Assembly (NCBI GenBank): GCA_030625995.1
Contig: DAOUPU010000075.1
Coordinates: forward strand, 1 to 10,284
DNA length: 10,284 bases
DNA from: Flavobacteriaceae bacterium
Lineage (GTDB): Bacteria; Bacteroidota; Bacteroidia; Flavobacteriales; Flavobacteriaceae
Reading direction: 5' to 3'
Shown: positions 1 through 6,156 of the stretch, piece by piece
Position numbering within the stretch: position 1 is the first letter of the stretch
How the letters are laid out: every line of letters starts with the position of its first letter
Made by a program: the position numbers and the translations under genes
Notes under the pieces: model-generated
Seen by the model: the letters and a program-made list of their open reading frames with translations, nothing else
Told to the model about the DNA's origin: nothing
Databases searched by the model: none

Positions 1-102
1 CAGAATATTAGGCTGCTTTTGTTTTTTCTCTGGTTGGCATCCATGTAATACCAGAATCGCTATAAAAATTATTCCATTTTTTATCATTTTGTATTTCCGC
101 AT
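1..102 (-). CDS. N-terminus of a lipoprotein, probably a sulfatase (partial, runs off the left edge)
   Basis: Only the first 29-34 codons are present. From the ATG at 87 the peptide starts MIKNGIIFIAILVLHGC, a short basic n-region and hydrophobic stretch ending in a lipobox-like LHGC. This predicts a lipid-anchored protein, with the cysteine becoming the mature N-terminus. A second in-frame ATG at 102 would add five residues (MRKYK) and has an AGGA four bases before it, so the start is not settled. After a short charged linker the frame ends in QPNIL. A 'K/RPNIL' strand just after the signal peptide is the usual opening of family S1 sulfatases, which continue into the metal-binding Asp pair, but that part is outside the window. 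The sulfatase call is therefore inference from five residues plus the nearby complete sulfatase at 1931-3556. The lipoprotein call is firmer. The gene is on the same strand as the GNAT gene, about 150 bases downstream of its stop. Confidence 0.5.
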   Translation of the reverse strand, partial: MRKYKMIKNGIIFIAILVLHGCQPEKKQKQPNIL

Positions 103-252
103 TTTTCCTATGAATTGAAATTTTTGCTAACCTTATCAACAAGAACCTATGATCTTTTTTGCAATGTTATCTTTTTGTTCTTTTACCGTTAATATTCCGA
201 AAATCAGAAATTTACAAATATTCATGAAGTTAGTTTTTTATTTATCACAGGC

Positions 253-816
253 TCAATTAATTTTTGGTTCATTTTTATTCCATTCTTTTTTCAGCATTGC
301 ATACTGCAGTTCACTTCCCCATTTTCCTTTAAAAAAAATGTTATCAATGAAATGTCCCTCTTGTCTAAATCCTACGCTTTTCAATAATTTGATTGATGCT
401 ATATTTTCTGCATCTACAATTTCAGAAACTCTATGAAAATCATCAATGCCGAATAAAAAATTTAAAATGGCAATCAAAGATTCTTTTGCATATCCGTTTT
501 TCTGTTCCTTATGTGAAATAGTAATTCCGATTTCAGCAATTCTGATATCATCCTGGTCAAGTCTTATAGCACTATCTCCAATTATTTTACCTGTTGCTTT
601 GTTTTCAATTCCATATTGGACCCATTCTCCTGCCTTTCCAAATTCCCTGTCAATTTGATCTTTAATAAACTCGCCTGCTTGTTCAATTGTAAAAACGTCA
701 AAGCCTTGATATTTTGTCACTTCTGAATTTGACCGATAGAAATGAAAATCCACAAGATCAGAAGCTTTTAAATTTCTGATTATAAGTCGTTCAGTTTCTA
801 TTATTAATTTTTGCAT
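253..816 (-). CDS. GNAT-family N-acetyltransferase (RimJ/RimL-like)
   Basis: 187-residue GCN5-related N-acetyltransferase, close to the usual size of the RimJ/RimL (Acetyltransf_3) branch. It would transfer acetyl from acetyl-CoA to an amine on a protein or small molecule in the cytoplasm; the substrate cannot be told from sequence. The opening IIETERLIIRNLKASDL is the typical first strand ('TERLxLRxL'). The acetyl-CoA pyrophosphate-binding loop is QKNGYA near residues 105-110 (consensus Q/RxxGxG/A, with Ala in the last position as is common). The C-terminal motif ENIASIKLLKSVGF at about 137-150 corresponds to the conserved 'N.aS..lleklGF' of the family, followed by the usual FKGKW strand. 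The ATG at 816 is the natural start because the family's N-terminal motif begins right after it. It is followed by the partial lipoprotein gene and preceded, 72 bases away, by the YdhR-like gene on the same strand. I see no convincing promoter or terminator around it. Confidence 0.88.
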   Translation of the reverse strand: MQKLIIETERLIIRNLKASDLVDFHFYRSNSEVTKYQGFDVFTIEQAGEFIKDQIDREFGKAGEWVQYGIENKATGKIIGDSAIRLDQDDIRIAEIGITISHKEQKNGYAKESLIAILNFLFGIDDFHRVSEIVDAENIASIKLLKSVGFRQEGHFIDNIFFKGKWGSELQYAMLKKEWNKNEPKIN

Positions 817-888
817 TTTTTTTATTTATATAGGCTAATGCTATTTTTATTTGTCGTTTATTTTTTGATAAGCACTGTTTTTTCACCT

Positions 889-1173
889 CTATCTAAGTTG
901 GAAAAGCACATCCAAAATTTCAATATCAGGGGCATCAATAATATCATAGGCCTCAGGAATGCTTGCCGCCAGTTCAGACTCTCGATAGGATTTTAGTGAT
1001 TCCGGAGAATCCCAGACATAGATCCCTCCATATTGACCGGCAGGACCCATTTTAACGTAATATTTCTGCATTAGCCCGGGAATAGCTTTAAATTGTTGCT
1101 CTCTTTCCTTGGCTCTTCTCAATAACTTGTCTTCCGGAAGATCAGTTTTCAATCGGATAATTTGTATAATCAT
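889..1173 (-). CDS. YdhR-like / antibiotic-biosynthesis-monooxygenase-type small protein
   Basis: 94-residue single-domain protein resembling the YdhR family of dimeric alpha/beta-barrel (ferredoxin-like) proteins. It starts with a beta strand (MIIQIIRLKTDL), then a charged helix (residues about 14-30) and the IPGLMQKYYV segment, equivalent to the 'PGF..K.w' turn of this fold. Next comes GQYGGIYVWDSPESLKSY, matching the 'GGIYLFxdxxsAxaYl' core of YdhR and related ABM-type proteins. The length is typical (YdhR is about 100 residues). Members are annotated as putative mono-oxygenases, but few have known substrates, and no cofactor-binding residue can be identified here. The start ATG at 1173 lies just after an A-rich stretch without a Shine-Dalgarno sequence. 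It lies between the decayed outer-membrane gene and the GNAT gene on the same strand; a functional link is not evident. Confidence 0.72.
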   Translation of the reverse strand: MIIQIIRLKTDLPEDKLLRRAKEREQQFKAIPGLMQKYYVKMGPAGQYGGIYVWDSPESLKSYRESELAASIPEAYDIIDAPDIEILDVLFQLR

Positions 1174-1228
1174 AATGTTTTTTTTTATTTAGTCTCACTA
1201 ACTCTTATTTTCGAGTGTGGATTCATTA

Positions 1229-1851
1229 TTAGTTCAGAAAGTTATCTCGTAAATATAGACAATAAATTAAAAGGCTTAAAGCTGTCTTTTTTGTATCCGG
1301 TCTGCTTGGATCTCCTCCAACAGATCTCCAATGCTGTACAATTGCACCGAGAGTCTAATTTTTTGTAATGCTTAACGCCATTGCAGCCGGTCCCATCTGA
1401 AATTTTCCACTGCCTAAATATTCGGAAGAAGCCGTAGGAAAAACAAAGCTCAACCCAATACCCCAGATTACCCCTCCTTTTTTATCCGGACCATATAATG
1501 AAAAAACCTGCATATCACCAAAGCCGGTCTCAGATCCTGTTTTTACACCACTTTCGTCAAAGGTTGGTGAAGTTATCAAAGGGAAAACCGGACGAACCAA
1601 CAACATTTTTGATTTTCCCACAGGAACCGGTAAGGAAGGCTGAAAATTGAATACATGTATACCGCTGTTCCTTCAATAAGATCACCGGTATTAAAATTTA
1701 TATTTTCCTGAAAGATCAACGACCAAAAACGAGATAGTGGATTATCCAATTGTGAATTTAACTCAGCCATGGAAGTTTCTTCACTGTTCTGCGAAAAATA
1801 CATCGATCCTCCCAATAATAAAAATAAAACAGCAATAACTATTTTTCTCAA
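1229..1851 (-). pseudogene. Decayed neuromedin-U-like outer-membrane protein gene (frameshift plus internal stop)
   Basis: Two minus-strand frames together encode one recognisable but broken protein. The first (from 1851) has a signal peptide (RKIVIAVLFLLLGGSMYFSQ) and a mature start ELNSQLDNPLSRFWSLIFQEN, as in Bacteroidota proteins annotated 'neuromedin U' (transporter-like beta barrels). Around 1650 the reading must change frame, as if one base were missing, to continue FNFQPSLPVPVGKSKM and VRPVFPLITSP, then SETGFGDMQVFSL and GKFQMGPAAMALSITKN. That frame meets TAG at 1357-1355, where the family usually has Trp; TGG to TAG would explain it. Past the stop the same frame still encodes the family-like segment LGAIVQHWRSVGGDPSRPDT before losing similarity; it ends at a stop at 1231-1229. 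The C-terminal strands are missing. The only initiator is TTG at 1851, preceded by ATA and an in-frame stop, so the original ATG may also be lost. Family assignment is from memory of consensus segments. Confidence 0.75.
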
Positions 1852-1865
1852 TATGAAGATTTAAG

Positions 1866-1894
1866 AAAGACCTTCTGTATAATAGAAGGTCTTT
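1866..1894 (-). terminator. Intrinsic terminator downstream of the sulfatase gene
   Basis: A perfect 11-bp inverted repeat (AAAGACCTTCT at 1866-1876 and AGAAGGTCTTT at 1884-1894) with a 7-nt loop lies 37 bases past the sulfatase stop. Read on the minus strand, the stem ends in CTTTCTT, a modest U-rich tail. The symmetric A/T ends mean it could act in both directions, but only the minus-strand gene runs into it. It separates the sulfatase from the decayed gene. Confidence 0.7.
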
Positions 1895-1930
1895 GCAATG
1901 TTCATCTTAATGAGATAAAATGTTTAAAAA

Positions 1931-3556
1931 TTATTCATTCTCATTATACAATTTTTCTAAGTTTTTAGTTTCCGGTCGTGCGTTTGAAATTCCTGTAAAT
2001 GCCGGACCATGAGCCTGATTTTTCATTGGATATTTTTCAAGTAATTTTTCGTGACGTTCCTTCATTCTAACAAATGAAGCATTAAAATGTAACATTGGCA
2101 CCATTAAAGGATTTTTCTCACGAATATCATTTTGTAAATCATAATAGGAATCGGTAACCATTCCTGGAATTGTTACTGTCCAGTCTTGTTTATATTGTGC
2201 TTTAACAGTTGCTGATAAAATTGTTCCATTGTATATGTGGACAAAATCTCTTCTACTATATGTGTCACCATTAAGCAGCAGTGAGGTTTGGTCTATTCCA
2301 TCTATAACCCGATCAGTTGGAATAAAATCACTTGCACCACCAATTCTTGCAAAAGTAGTGTAAAGGTCAGTAACGTGAATAATATCACCAACAACCTGCC
2401 CCGGGGCAATAGTTCCTGGCCACCAGGCAAAAGCAGGTACTCTTACACCTCCCTCAGTAAAATCACCTTTCCCGCCAGTAAAAATTGTTTCAGTCATTCC
2501 GAGGCCGGGAGGAGGAGAGTGGGTCATAGGTCCGTTGTCTGCCATAGCAACCAACAATGTATTTTCGGCTATCCCTAATTCATTTAATTCATCCATAACC
2601 TGTCCAATGAAAGCATCTACTTTTTCAAATCCTTCACCAAGTAAGCCTCTGCCTGGAGTTGATTTTTGGGGATTAGCTATAAAGGAGGTCATTTGGGGCC
2701 AGTAGCATACAAAAAATGGATTATCTGTATTTGCATTTTTCCGAATAAACTCAATCGTTCTTCTTTCACTTTCAGCATCCATAGCCATATAACCCTCATG
2801 GCTTGGATCTCTCCATTCGCTAACTTGCTCTCCTTTTTTCCCTTCGAGATACATAATCCAACCTCGTGGGATAAAATCATCATCCAGTTGATATTCTGAT
2901 TTTGTTAATTGATTTTCCATAAGCCCCATTACAGCATTTGCTCCTTCACCCATTGGGTTCCAAAGGCTTAAAACCTGATTATAAGGTGTAAAAAGTGTTT
3001 CATCAAAACCTTGATTGTTTAGATATGATTCTTCAATATCACCTAAATGTCCTTTTCCATAAAATGCAGTTGCATAACCAGCCTGAGAAAGTACTTCTGC
3101 AGTAGTAACCTCATCTGCAGCCAAACCTCCATTTTCAATTGGAAATCCTGGTATATGCATACCATTACGCATTGGGTGCCTCCCTGTAATAGAGGCTGCC
3201 CTTGTAGGAGTACAAGAAGGTTCTGAATACATTCGGGTGAACATAATGCCTTCTTCTGCCATTCTATTGCAACTTGGCGTATCAAAACCTCTTATTTTAT
3301 TTATAGCAGGGATTCCTGCATCGCCAAAGGGCATATCATCCCACAAAATATAGATAATATTTGGCGTTTTTCCATGCTTTTTTTTAAGCTCTTTCAGCCT
3401 TTTGTCAAGTGCCTTATCCTCGGTTGACCATCGATCGCCATTCTGGGCTTCAATGATATAATATTCGGCATCGTGAACTATTTTGTCCTGAGCCATTGAA
3501 TTACTAAACAGGAACACAGTAAAAACGGGCAATAAAAAGTATTTTAATGATCTCAT
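1931..3556 (-). CDS. Secreted Cys-type sulfatase (arylsulfatase family S1)
   Basis: 541-residue full-length sulfatase. A Sec signal peptide (MRSLKYFLLPVFTVFLFSNS, likely cut after SMA, before Gln23) sends it to the periplasm or outside. Landmarks in order: TPNIIYILWDD with the metal-binding Asp73-Asp74; SEPSCTPTRAASITGR with Cys115 in C-x-P-x-R, the residue converted to formylglycine; GKGHLGD with Lys168 and His170; MADNGP with metal ligands Asp340-Asn341; and GGKGDFTEGGVRVP with Lys363. The length is normal for S1. It would hydrolyse sulfate esters, probably on a polysaccharide, and needs a formylglycine-generating enzyme or anSME encoded elsewhere. Two oddities: GKGH replaces the common GKWH, and the stretch 281-300 (FFVCYWPQMTSFIANP) has no histidine where many S1 enzymes have one. 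The start ATG at 3556 fits the signal peptide. Upstream is a divergent AraC-type regulator, and a terminator follows. The substrate and subfamily cannot be named from sequence alone. Confidence 0.92.
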   Translation of the reverse strand: MRSLKYFLLPVFTVFLFSNSMAQDKIVHDAEYYIIEAQNGDRWSTEDKALDKRLKELKKKHGKTPNIIYILWDDMPFGDAGIPAINKIRGFDTPSCNRMAEEGIMFTRMYSEPSCTPTRAASITGRHPMRNGMHIPGFPIENGGLAADEVTTAEVLSQAGYATAFYGKGHLGDIEESYLNNQGFDETLFTPYNQVLSLWNPMGEGANAVMGLMENQLTKSEYQLDDDFIPRGWIMYLEGKKGEQVSEWRDPSHEGYMAMDAESERRTIEFIRKNANTDNPFFVCYWPQMTSFIANPQKSTPGRGLLGEGFEKVDAFIGQVMDELNELGIAENTLLVAMADNGPMTHSPPPGLGMTETIFTGGKGDFTEGGVRVPAFAWWPGTIAPGQVVGDIIHVTDLYTTFARIGGASDFIPTDRVIDGIDQTSLLLNGDTYSRRDFVHIYNGTILSATVKAQYKQDWTVTIPGMVTDSYYDLQNDIREKNPLMVPMLHFNASFVRMKERHEKLLEKYPMKNQAHGPAFTGISNARPETKNLEKLYNENE

Positions 3557-3656
3557 GATTTGGTATGATTTAAGTTAAAGTATAATCCCTTTGTAAGAAG
3601 GAAGTTGATTCACTAAAGCTACAATAATTAATATTATTAGATATTCAAACGGTGAA

Positions 3657-3664
3657 CAAATATA
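3657..3664 (-). promoter_or_regulatory. Possible -7 box for the sulfatase gene
   Basis: Read on the minus strand this is TATATTTG, an exact match to the Bacteroidota -7 consensus TAnnTTTG, placed about 100 bases before the sulfatase ATG. I find no TTG at the expected upstream distance, so it may be weak or depend on an activator such as the divergent AraC-family protein. In this AT-rich DNA a chance match is possible. Confidence 0.4.
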
Positions 3665-3673
3665 GAATGGGTT

Positions 3674-3681
3674 TATCTTTG
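3674..3681 (+). promoter_or_regulatory. Possible -7 box for the AraC-family regulator gene
   Basis: TATCTTTG matches the Bacteroidota TAnnTTTG -7 consensus exactly, 23 bases before the regulator ATG, so the 5' leader would be very short. There is no clear TTG about 20 bases upstream. It lies only 9 bases from the oppositely oriented box for the sulfatase, so the two promoters would compete for RNA polymerase or share a regulator site. Confidence 0.5.
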
Positions 3682-3704
3682 TAAAGGTCATAAAACGGCA
3701 AAAA

Positions 3705-4634
3705 ATGAAAACACCGGTAAAAATTCAGTTGAAATTTGAGGATTTTGATCAGTACGCAAAACTTGTGGAGCAAGCAGATCTGGTACATACGCAACTTGAT
3801 GCTGGTTTTTTTAAAGGTGTATTAACACAGGTAATGCATGGGCCTGTTATTATTAGTACACATAAAATGAATCGTATCCTTCTGCAGGAAGGGATTGCAT
3901 TGAAAGGACATACCACATTTTTGATCCTCGGTAATATGGAACAGGATATCAGTTGGCGAAAAAAACGATTGAAAGGAAATGTTATCGGCATTTTAAGGAG
4001 TAATATGGAACACAGTGGCATTACTAAGTCAAATTTTTACGGAACACCGGTTTCTATAGAAAATAATTTTCTTGCTGAAATTTCTAATTTACTGGGATAT
4101 CCTAATTTCATCAATTTTATTCGGGATAAGGAAACCATAACCCTTGATATTAATAATGCAGAAAGGATTCATCAATTAATTGATATTTGTTGCAATAATA
4201 TAATATCGGATACTTCTATAATAACCTTAGAAATTCCTAAATTGATTATTCAGGCAATATCGGAAAGTAGCCCGGCAAATAATTTCAAAAAAGGAAGTAG
4301 AAGAGGTATTGTTTTCAGTAAAGCGCAAGAGATCATTCATCATAATTTTGAGAATCCAATTGATATATTGTCCCTTTGTAAGGAGATAGGCGTTAGCGAA
4401 CGGAATTTGCGTTATGTTTTTCAGGAACTTTCTGGTCTGTCTCCGAAGAAATATGTCCGGTACTACAAACTAAACAAAATTCGAAAATTATTGCAAACAG
4501 GGAGAGTGGAGAAAATTATTGATGCTGCAAATCAGATGGGATTTTGGCATACCGGTCAATTTGCAGCCGATTATAAGAATTTGTTTGGAGAATTACCATC
4601 GGAGACAAAAAAAGAGAAAGTTTGGACTGAATGA
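3705..4634 (+). CDS. AraC-family transcriptional regulator
   Basis: 309-residue AraC/XylS-type regulator. The C-terminal DNA-binding domain (about residues 205-302) has both helix-turn-helix units: DILSLCKEIGVSERNLRYVF at about 220-239, and the family signature GFWHTGQFAADYKNLFGELP at about 279-298, which fits the G-F-x5-F-x3-Y-K-x2-F-G-x2-P pattern well. The N-terminal 190 residues look like a ligand- or effector-sensing domain rather than a classic sugar cupin. They open KIQLKFEDFDQYAKLVEQAD, as in AraC regulators with an 'AraC-binding-like' sensor. No membrane segment is seen. The gene is divergent from the sulfatase with 148 bases between the two starts, the usual layout for a local regulator, so control of the sulfatase is a reasonable inference. 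It ends 114 bases before the next operon, whose own promoter-like element suggests separate transcription. The ATG at 3705 is the first after the promoter-like box; there is no clear Shine-Dalgarno. Confidence 0.9.
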   Translation: MKTPVKIQLKFEDFDQYAKLVEQADLVHTQLDAGFFKGVLTQVMHGPVIISTHKMNRILLQEGIALKGHTTFLILGNMEQDISWRKKRLKGNVIGILRSNMEHSGITKSNFYGTPVSIENNFLAEISNLLGYPNFINFIRDKETITLDINNAERIHQLIDICCNNIISDTSIITLEIPKLIIQAISESSPANNFKKGSRRGIVFSKAQEIIHHNFENPIDILSLCKEIGVSERNLRYVFQELSGLSPKKYVRYYKLNKIRKLLQTGRVEKIIDAANQMGFWHTGQFAADYKNLFGELPSETKKEKVWTE

Positions 4635-4696
4635 GAAAGAAATTAAAGAATACTACATATTGAGTCTAAATATCTTAATAGTTTTATTAAAATAAT

Positions 4697-4727
4697 TTGC
4701 AAGTATTCTTTTTTGTATTTACTTTAG
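4697..4727 (+). promoter_or_regulatory. Bacteroidota-type promoter for the SnoaL-like/glycine-zipper operon
   Basis: TTG at 4697-4699 is followed, after 20 bases, by TACTTTAG at 4720-4727, one mismatch from TAnnTTTG. The spacing is normal for the -33/-7 arrangement. The ATG at 4749 follows 21 bases later. Confidence 0.5.
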
Positions 4728-4748
4728 ATAAAATAAAATTTTAAACAA

Positions 4749-5240
4749 ATGAAAAAACTTATTTTAACGGCATTTATAGTGCCCTTATTTTTTAGCTGTA
4801 CTCCTCCTAATAATGACAAAGCAAATATTGAATTGATCGAAAGATATGTTCAAGCTGTACAAGATGTTGATATTGAAGCCATGGAGGCCATTTTAGATGA
4901 TGATTATGTAGGTTTAGGTCCTTCAATGAACGATTCCGTTGGAAAGCAAATGGTGCTTGCTAACTGGAAAAGTCTTGGTTCGAATTATTATGAAAGTTTG
5001 ATCTATAAAAAGTCGAGAATGGCTACGATAGATATTGCCTACGGTGATAATCAGGGAGATTGGGTTTCCAATTGGGCGGAAATGTCGGCTGTATTCAAAG
5101 CAGATCATCAAAGTGTAACCATTTGGGCCAATTCAGTGTATCAAATTAAAAATAATAAGATCGTAAAGAGCTATACCTTTTATAATGAGGCGGATGCTCT
5201 TGAACAGTTAGGCTATGTTTTTACTCATCCGGGAAATTAA
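4749..5240 (+). CDS. SnoaL-like (NTF2-fold) lipoprotein
   Basis: 163-residue predicted lipoprotein: MKKLILTAFIVPLFFSC has a short basic start, a hydrophobic core and a lipobox-type FFSC with Cys17, so the mature protein would be membrane anchored. The rest (about 25-155) reads as a SnoaL-like/nuclear-transport-factor-2 fold. Helix 1 is ELIERYVQAVQDVDIEAMEA, followed by the characteristic LDDDYVGLGPS, and later strands include VSNWAEMSAVF, VTIWANSVYQI and NNKIVKSYTFYNEADALEQLGY. This fold forms a cone-shaped pocket used either for small-molecule binding or for enzymes such as isomerases and cyclases. No catalytic pair is obvious, so its role is unknown. It is followed after 9 bases by the glycine-zipper gene, with one promoter-like element before and one terminator after, so the two are probably co-transcribed. 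Both products are exported, which suggests a shared cell-envelope role; that is inference. Confidence 0.8.
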   Translation: MKKLILTAFIVPLFFSCTPPNNDKANIELIERYVQAVQDVDIEAMEAILDDDYVGLGPSMNDSVGKQMVLANWKSLGSNYYESLIYKKSRMATIDIAYGDNQGDWVSNWAEMSAVFKADHQSVTIWANSVYQIKNNKIVKSYTFYNEADALEQLGYVFTHPGN

Positions 5241-5249
5241 AAAAAAATT

Positions 5250-5744
5250 ATGAAGAATTTAATATTAGTTATATTAGTAGGTGTGGCATTCTTGGGCTCT
5301 CAAAATGTTGTCGCACAAAATATGTCAAAAAGTTTGGGTGTTTATGTATTCCCTGCCAATAATCAGGATCAGGCCACACAGGATATCGATGAAATGGAAT
5401 GTTATAAATGGGCCATCAATCAAACAGGTTATGACCCTCTAAACCCTCCCGTAGTTCAGGGAGCGGAGGTGGATACATCTGCTGATGGAAGTATGGTTAG
5501 AGGTTCAGCGAGAGGTGCAGCTGGTGGAGCGGCTATAGGTGCAATTGCCGGAAATGCCGGTAAAGGAGCTGCCATCGGTGCTACAGCTGGCGCAATAAGA
5601 GGCCGCCGAGCCAAAAAAGGTGGAGATGCTCAGCAACAACAAGCCAATAATCAGGCGGCTGTGGCTCATAGTGCAGATCTGGCCAATGATTATAATAAAG
5701 CATTTTCTGTTTGTATGGAAGGTAAGGGCTATACTGTGAAGTGA
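5250..5744 (+). CDS. Secreted glycine-zipper protein
   Basis: 164 residues. A signal peptide (MKNLILVILVGVAFLGSQNV, likely cut after VVA, before Gln23) is followed by a polar segment with Cys51 in DEMECYKWA. Next comes a Gly/Ala-rich stretch at about 84-118 with small residues every four positions (GSARGAAGGAAIGAIAGNAG, then a repeat of the same pattern GKGAAIGATAGAIRG). Then follow a basic patch RGRRAKKGG, a Q-rich linker and a C-terminal helix with Cys155 (AFSVCMEGKGY). The Gly-rich part is a glycine zipper, a helix-packing or membrane-inserting motif found in envelope proteins. The pair of cysteines, one in each polar domain, could form a disulfide after export. Molecular function is unknown. 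It starts 9 bases after the SnoaL-like gene and is followed by an intrinsic terminator, so it is the last gene of a two-gene operon. Confidence 0.85.
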   Translation: MKNLILVILVGVAFLGSQNVVAQNMSKSLGVYVFPANNQDQATQDIDEMECYKWAINQTGYDPLNPPVVQGAEVDTSADGSMVRGSARGAAGGAAIGAIAGNAGKGAAIGATAGAIRGRRAKKGGDAQQQQANNQAAVAHSADLANDYNKAFSVCMEGKGYTVK

Positions 5745-5820
5745 TTCATTGTAAAACTGAATTTTAACTTTGGGCTAGATCTAAATAACCCAAACAAAAG
5801 GTTAGAATAAGAGTATCAAT

Positions 5821-5863
5821 AAGGTAGTATCAAATTCAAATTTGTTGCTGCCTTTTATTTTCT
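5821..5863 (+). terminator. Intrinsic terminator of the SnoaL-like/glycine-zipper operon
   Basis: The segment 5821-5854 folds into a long hairpin. AAGGTAGTA pairs with TGTTGCTGCCTT-side bases (two G-T wobbles), then after one T-T mismatch CAAA pairs with TTTG around a 6-nt loop. It is followed directly by TTATTTTCT. It lies 77 bases after the glycine-zipper stop on the right strand and is the best rho-independent terminator in the window. Confidence 0.75.
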
Positions 5864-5882
5864 CGATGTTTAGATTTTTTTT

Positions 5883-5930
5883 ATTCATAAGATGACTAAT
5901 AACCGTTGCGGATTTAGTCATCTTATGAAT
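5883..5930. repeat. Exact 17-bp inverted repeat (14-nt spacer)
   Basis: ATTCATAAGATGACTAA at 5883-5899 is the exact reverse complement of 5914-5930. The 14-nt spacer contains a further CCG/CGG mini-stem around TTG (5903-5911). There is no T-tract after it on either strand (on the plus strand a run of eight T's comes before the left arm), so it is not a standard terminator. It lies between the operon terminator and recG. It could be an RNA hairpin, a protein-binding site or a remnant of a palindromic element. Confidence 0.7.
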
Positions 5931-6146
5931 GGTTCCGATTAAATATCTGTATACTCATGCCTGTGTTTTACAGGTCTGCGCGAATTGTTATCGTGTTGCT
6001 CTCATAGTTTTGATTAATGTAAGCCTTCGATCTGCGTATTCAGCGTGAATAAAAAATGGAAAAAAATAATTAAAATCGGTCAATATTAATCTTACAGAAT
6101 TTCATGCAGTTTAGTAGTAATAAAATCATCTTTCATTCCATTTTAT
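5931..6146. other. Non-coding stretch before recG
   Basis: I find no credible gene here. A small hairpin (CCTGT at 5960-5964 with ACAGG at 5970-5974) is too weak to interpret. No tRNA cloverleaf or riboswitch is recognisable. The sequence becomes AT-rich towards recG and may contain its leader or promoter. Confidence 0.5.
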
Positions 6147-6154
6147 TATCTTCG
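6147..6154 (+). promoter_or_regulatory. Possible degenerate -7 box before recG
   Basis: TATCTTCG differs by one base from TAnnTTTG and ends two bases before the candidate ATG at 6157. If it were the real promoter, transcription would start at or after that ATG, leaving at best a leaderless message. No TTG is found about 20 bases upstream, so the match may be chance. Confidence 0.25.
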
Positions 6155-6156
6155 TA

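Noticed and set aside
149..436. Plus-strand open frame over the 3' part of the GNAT gene
   Set aside because: Low-complexity Phe/Ser/Leu translation, antisense to a gene with clear GNAT motifs.
2288..2899. Open frames on both strands inside the sulfatase gene
   Set aside because: They overlap conserved sulfatase coding sequence in other frames and show no family motif, signal peptide or start context.
4675..4690. Hairpin TTAATA/TATTAA as terminator of the AraC gene
   Set aside because: A six-pair stem made only of A and T, with no T-tract, is too weak.
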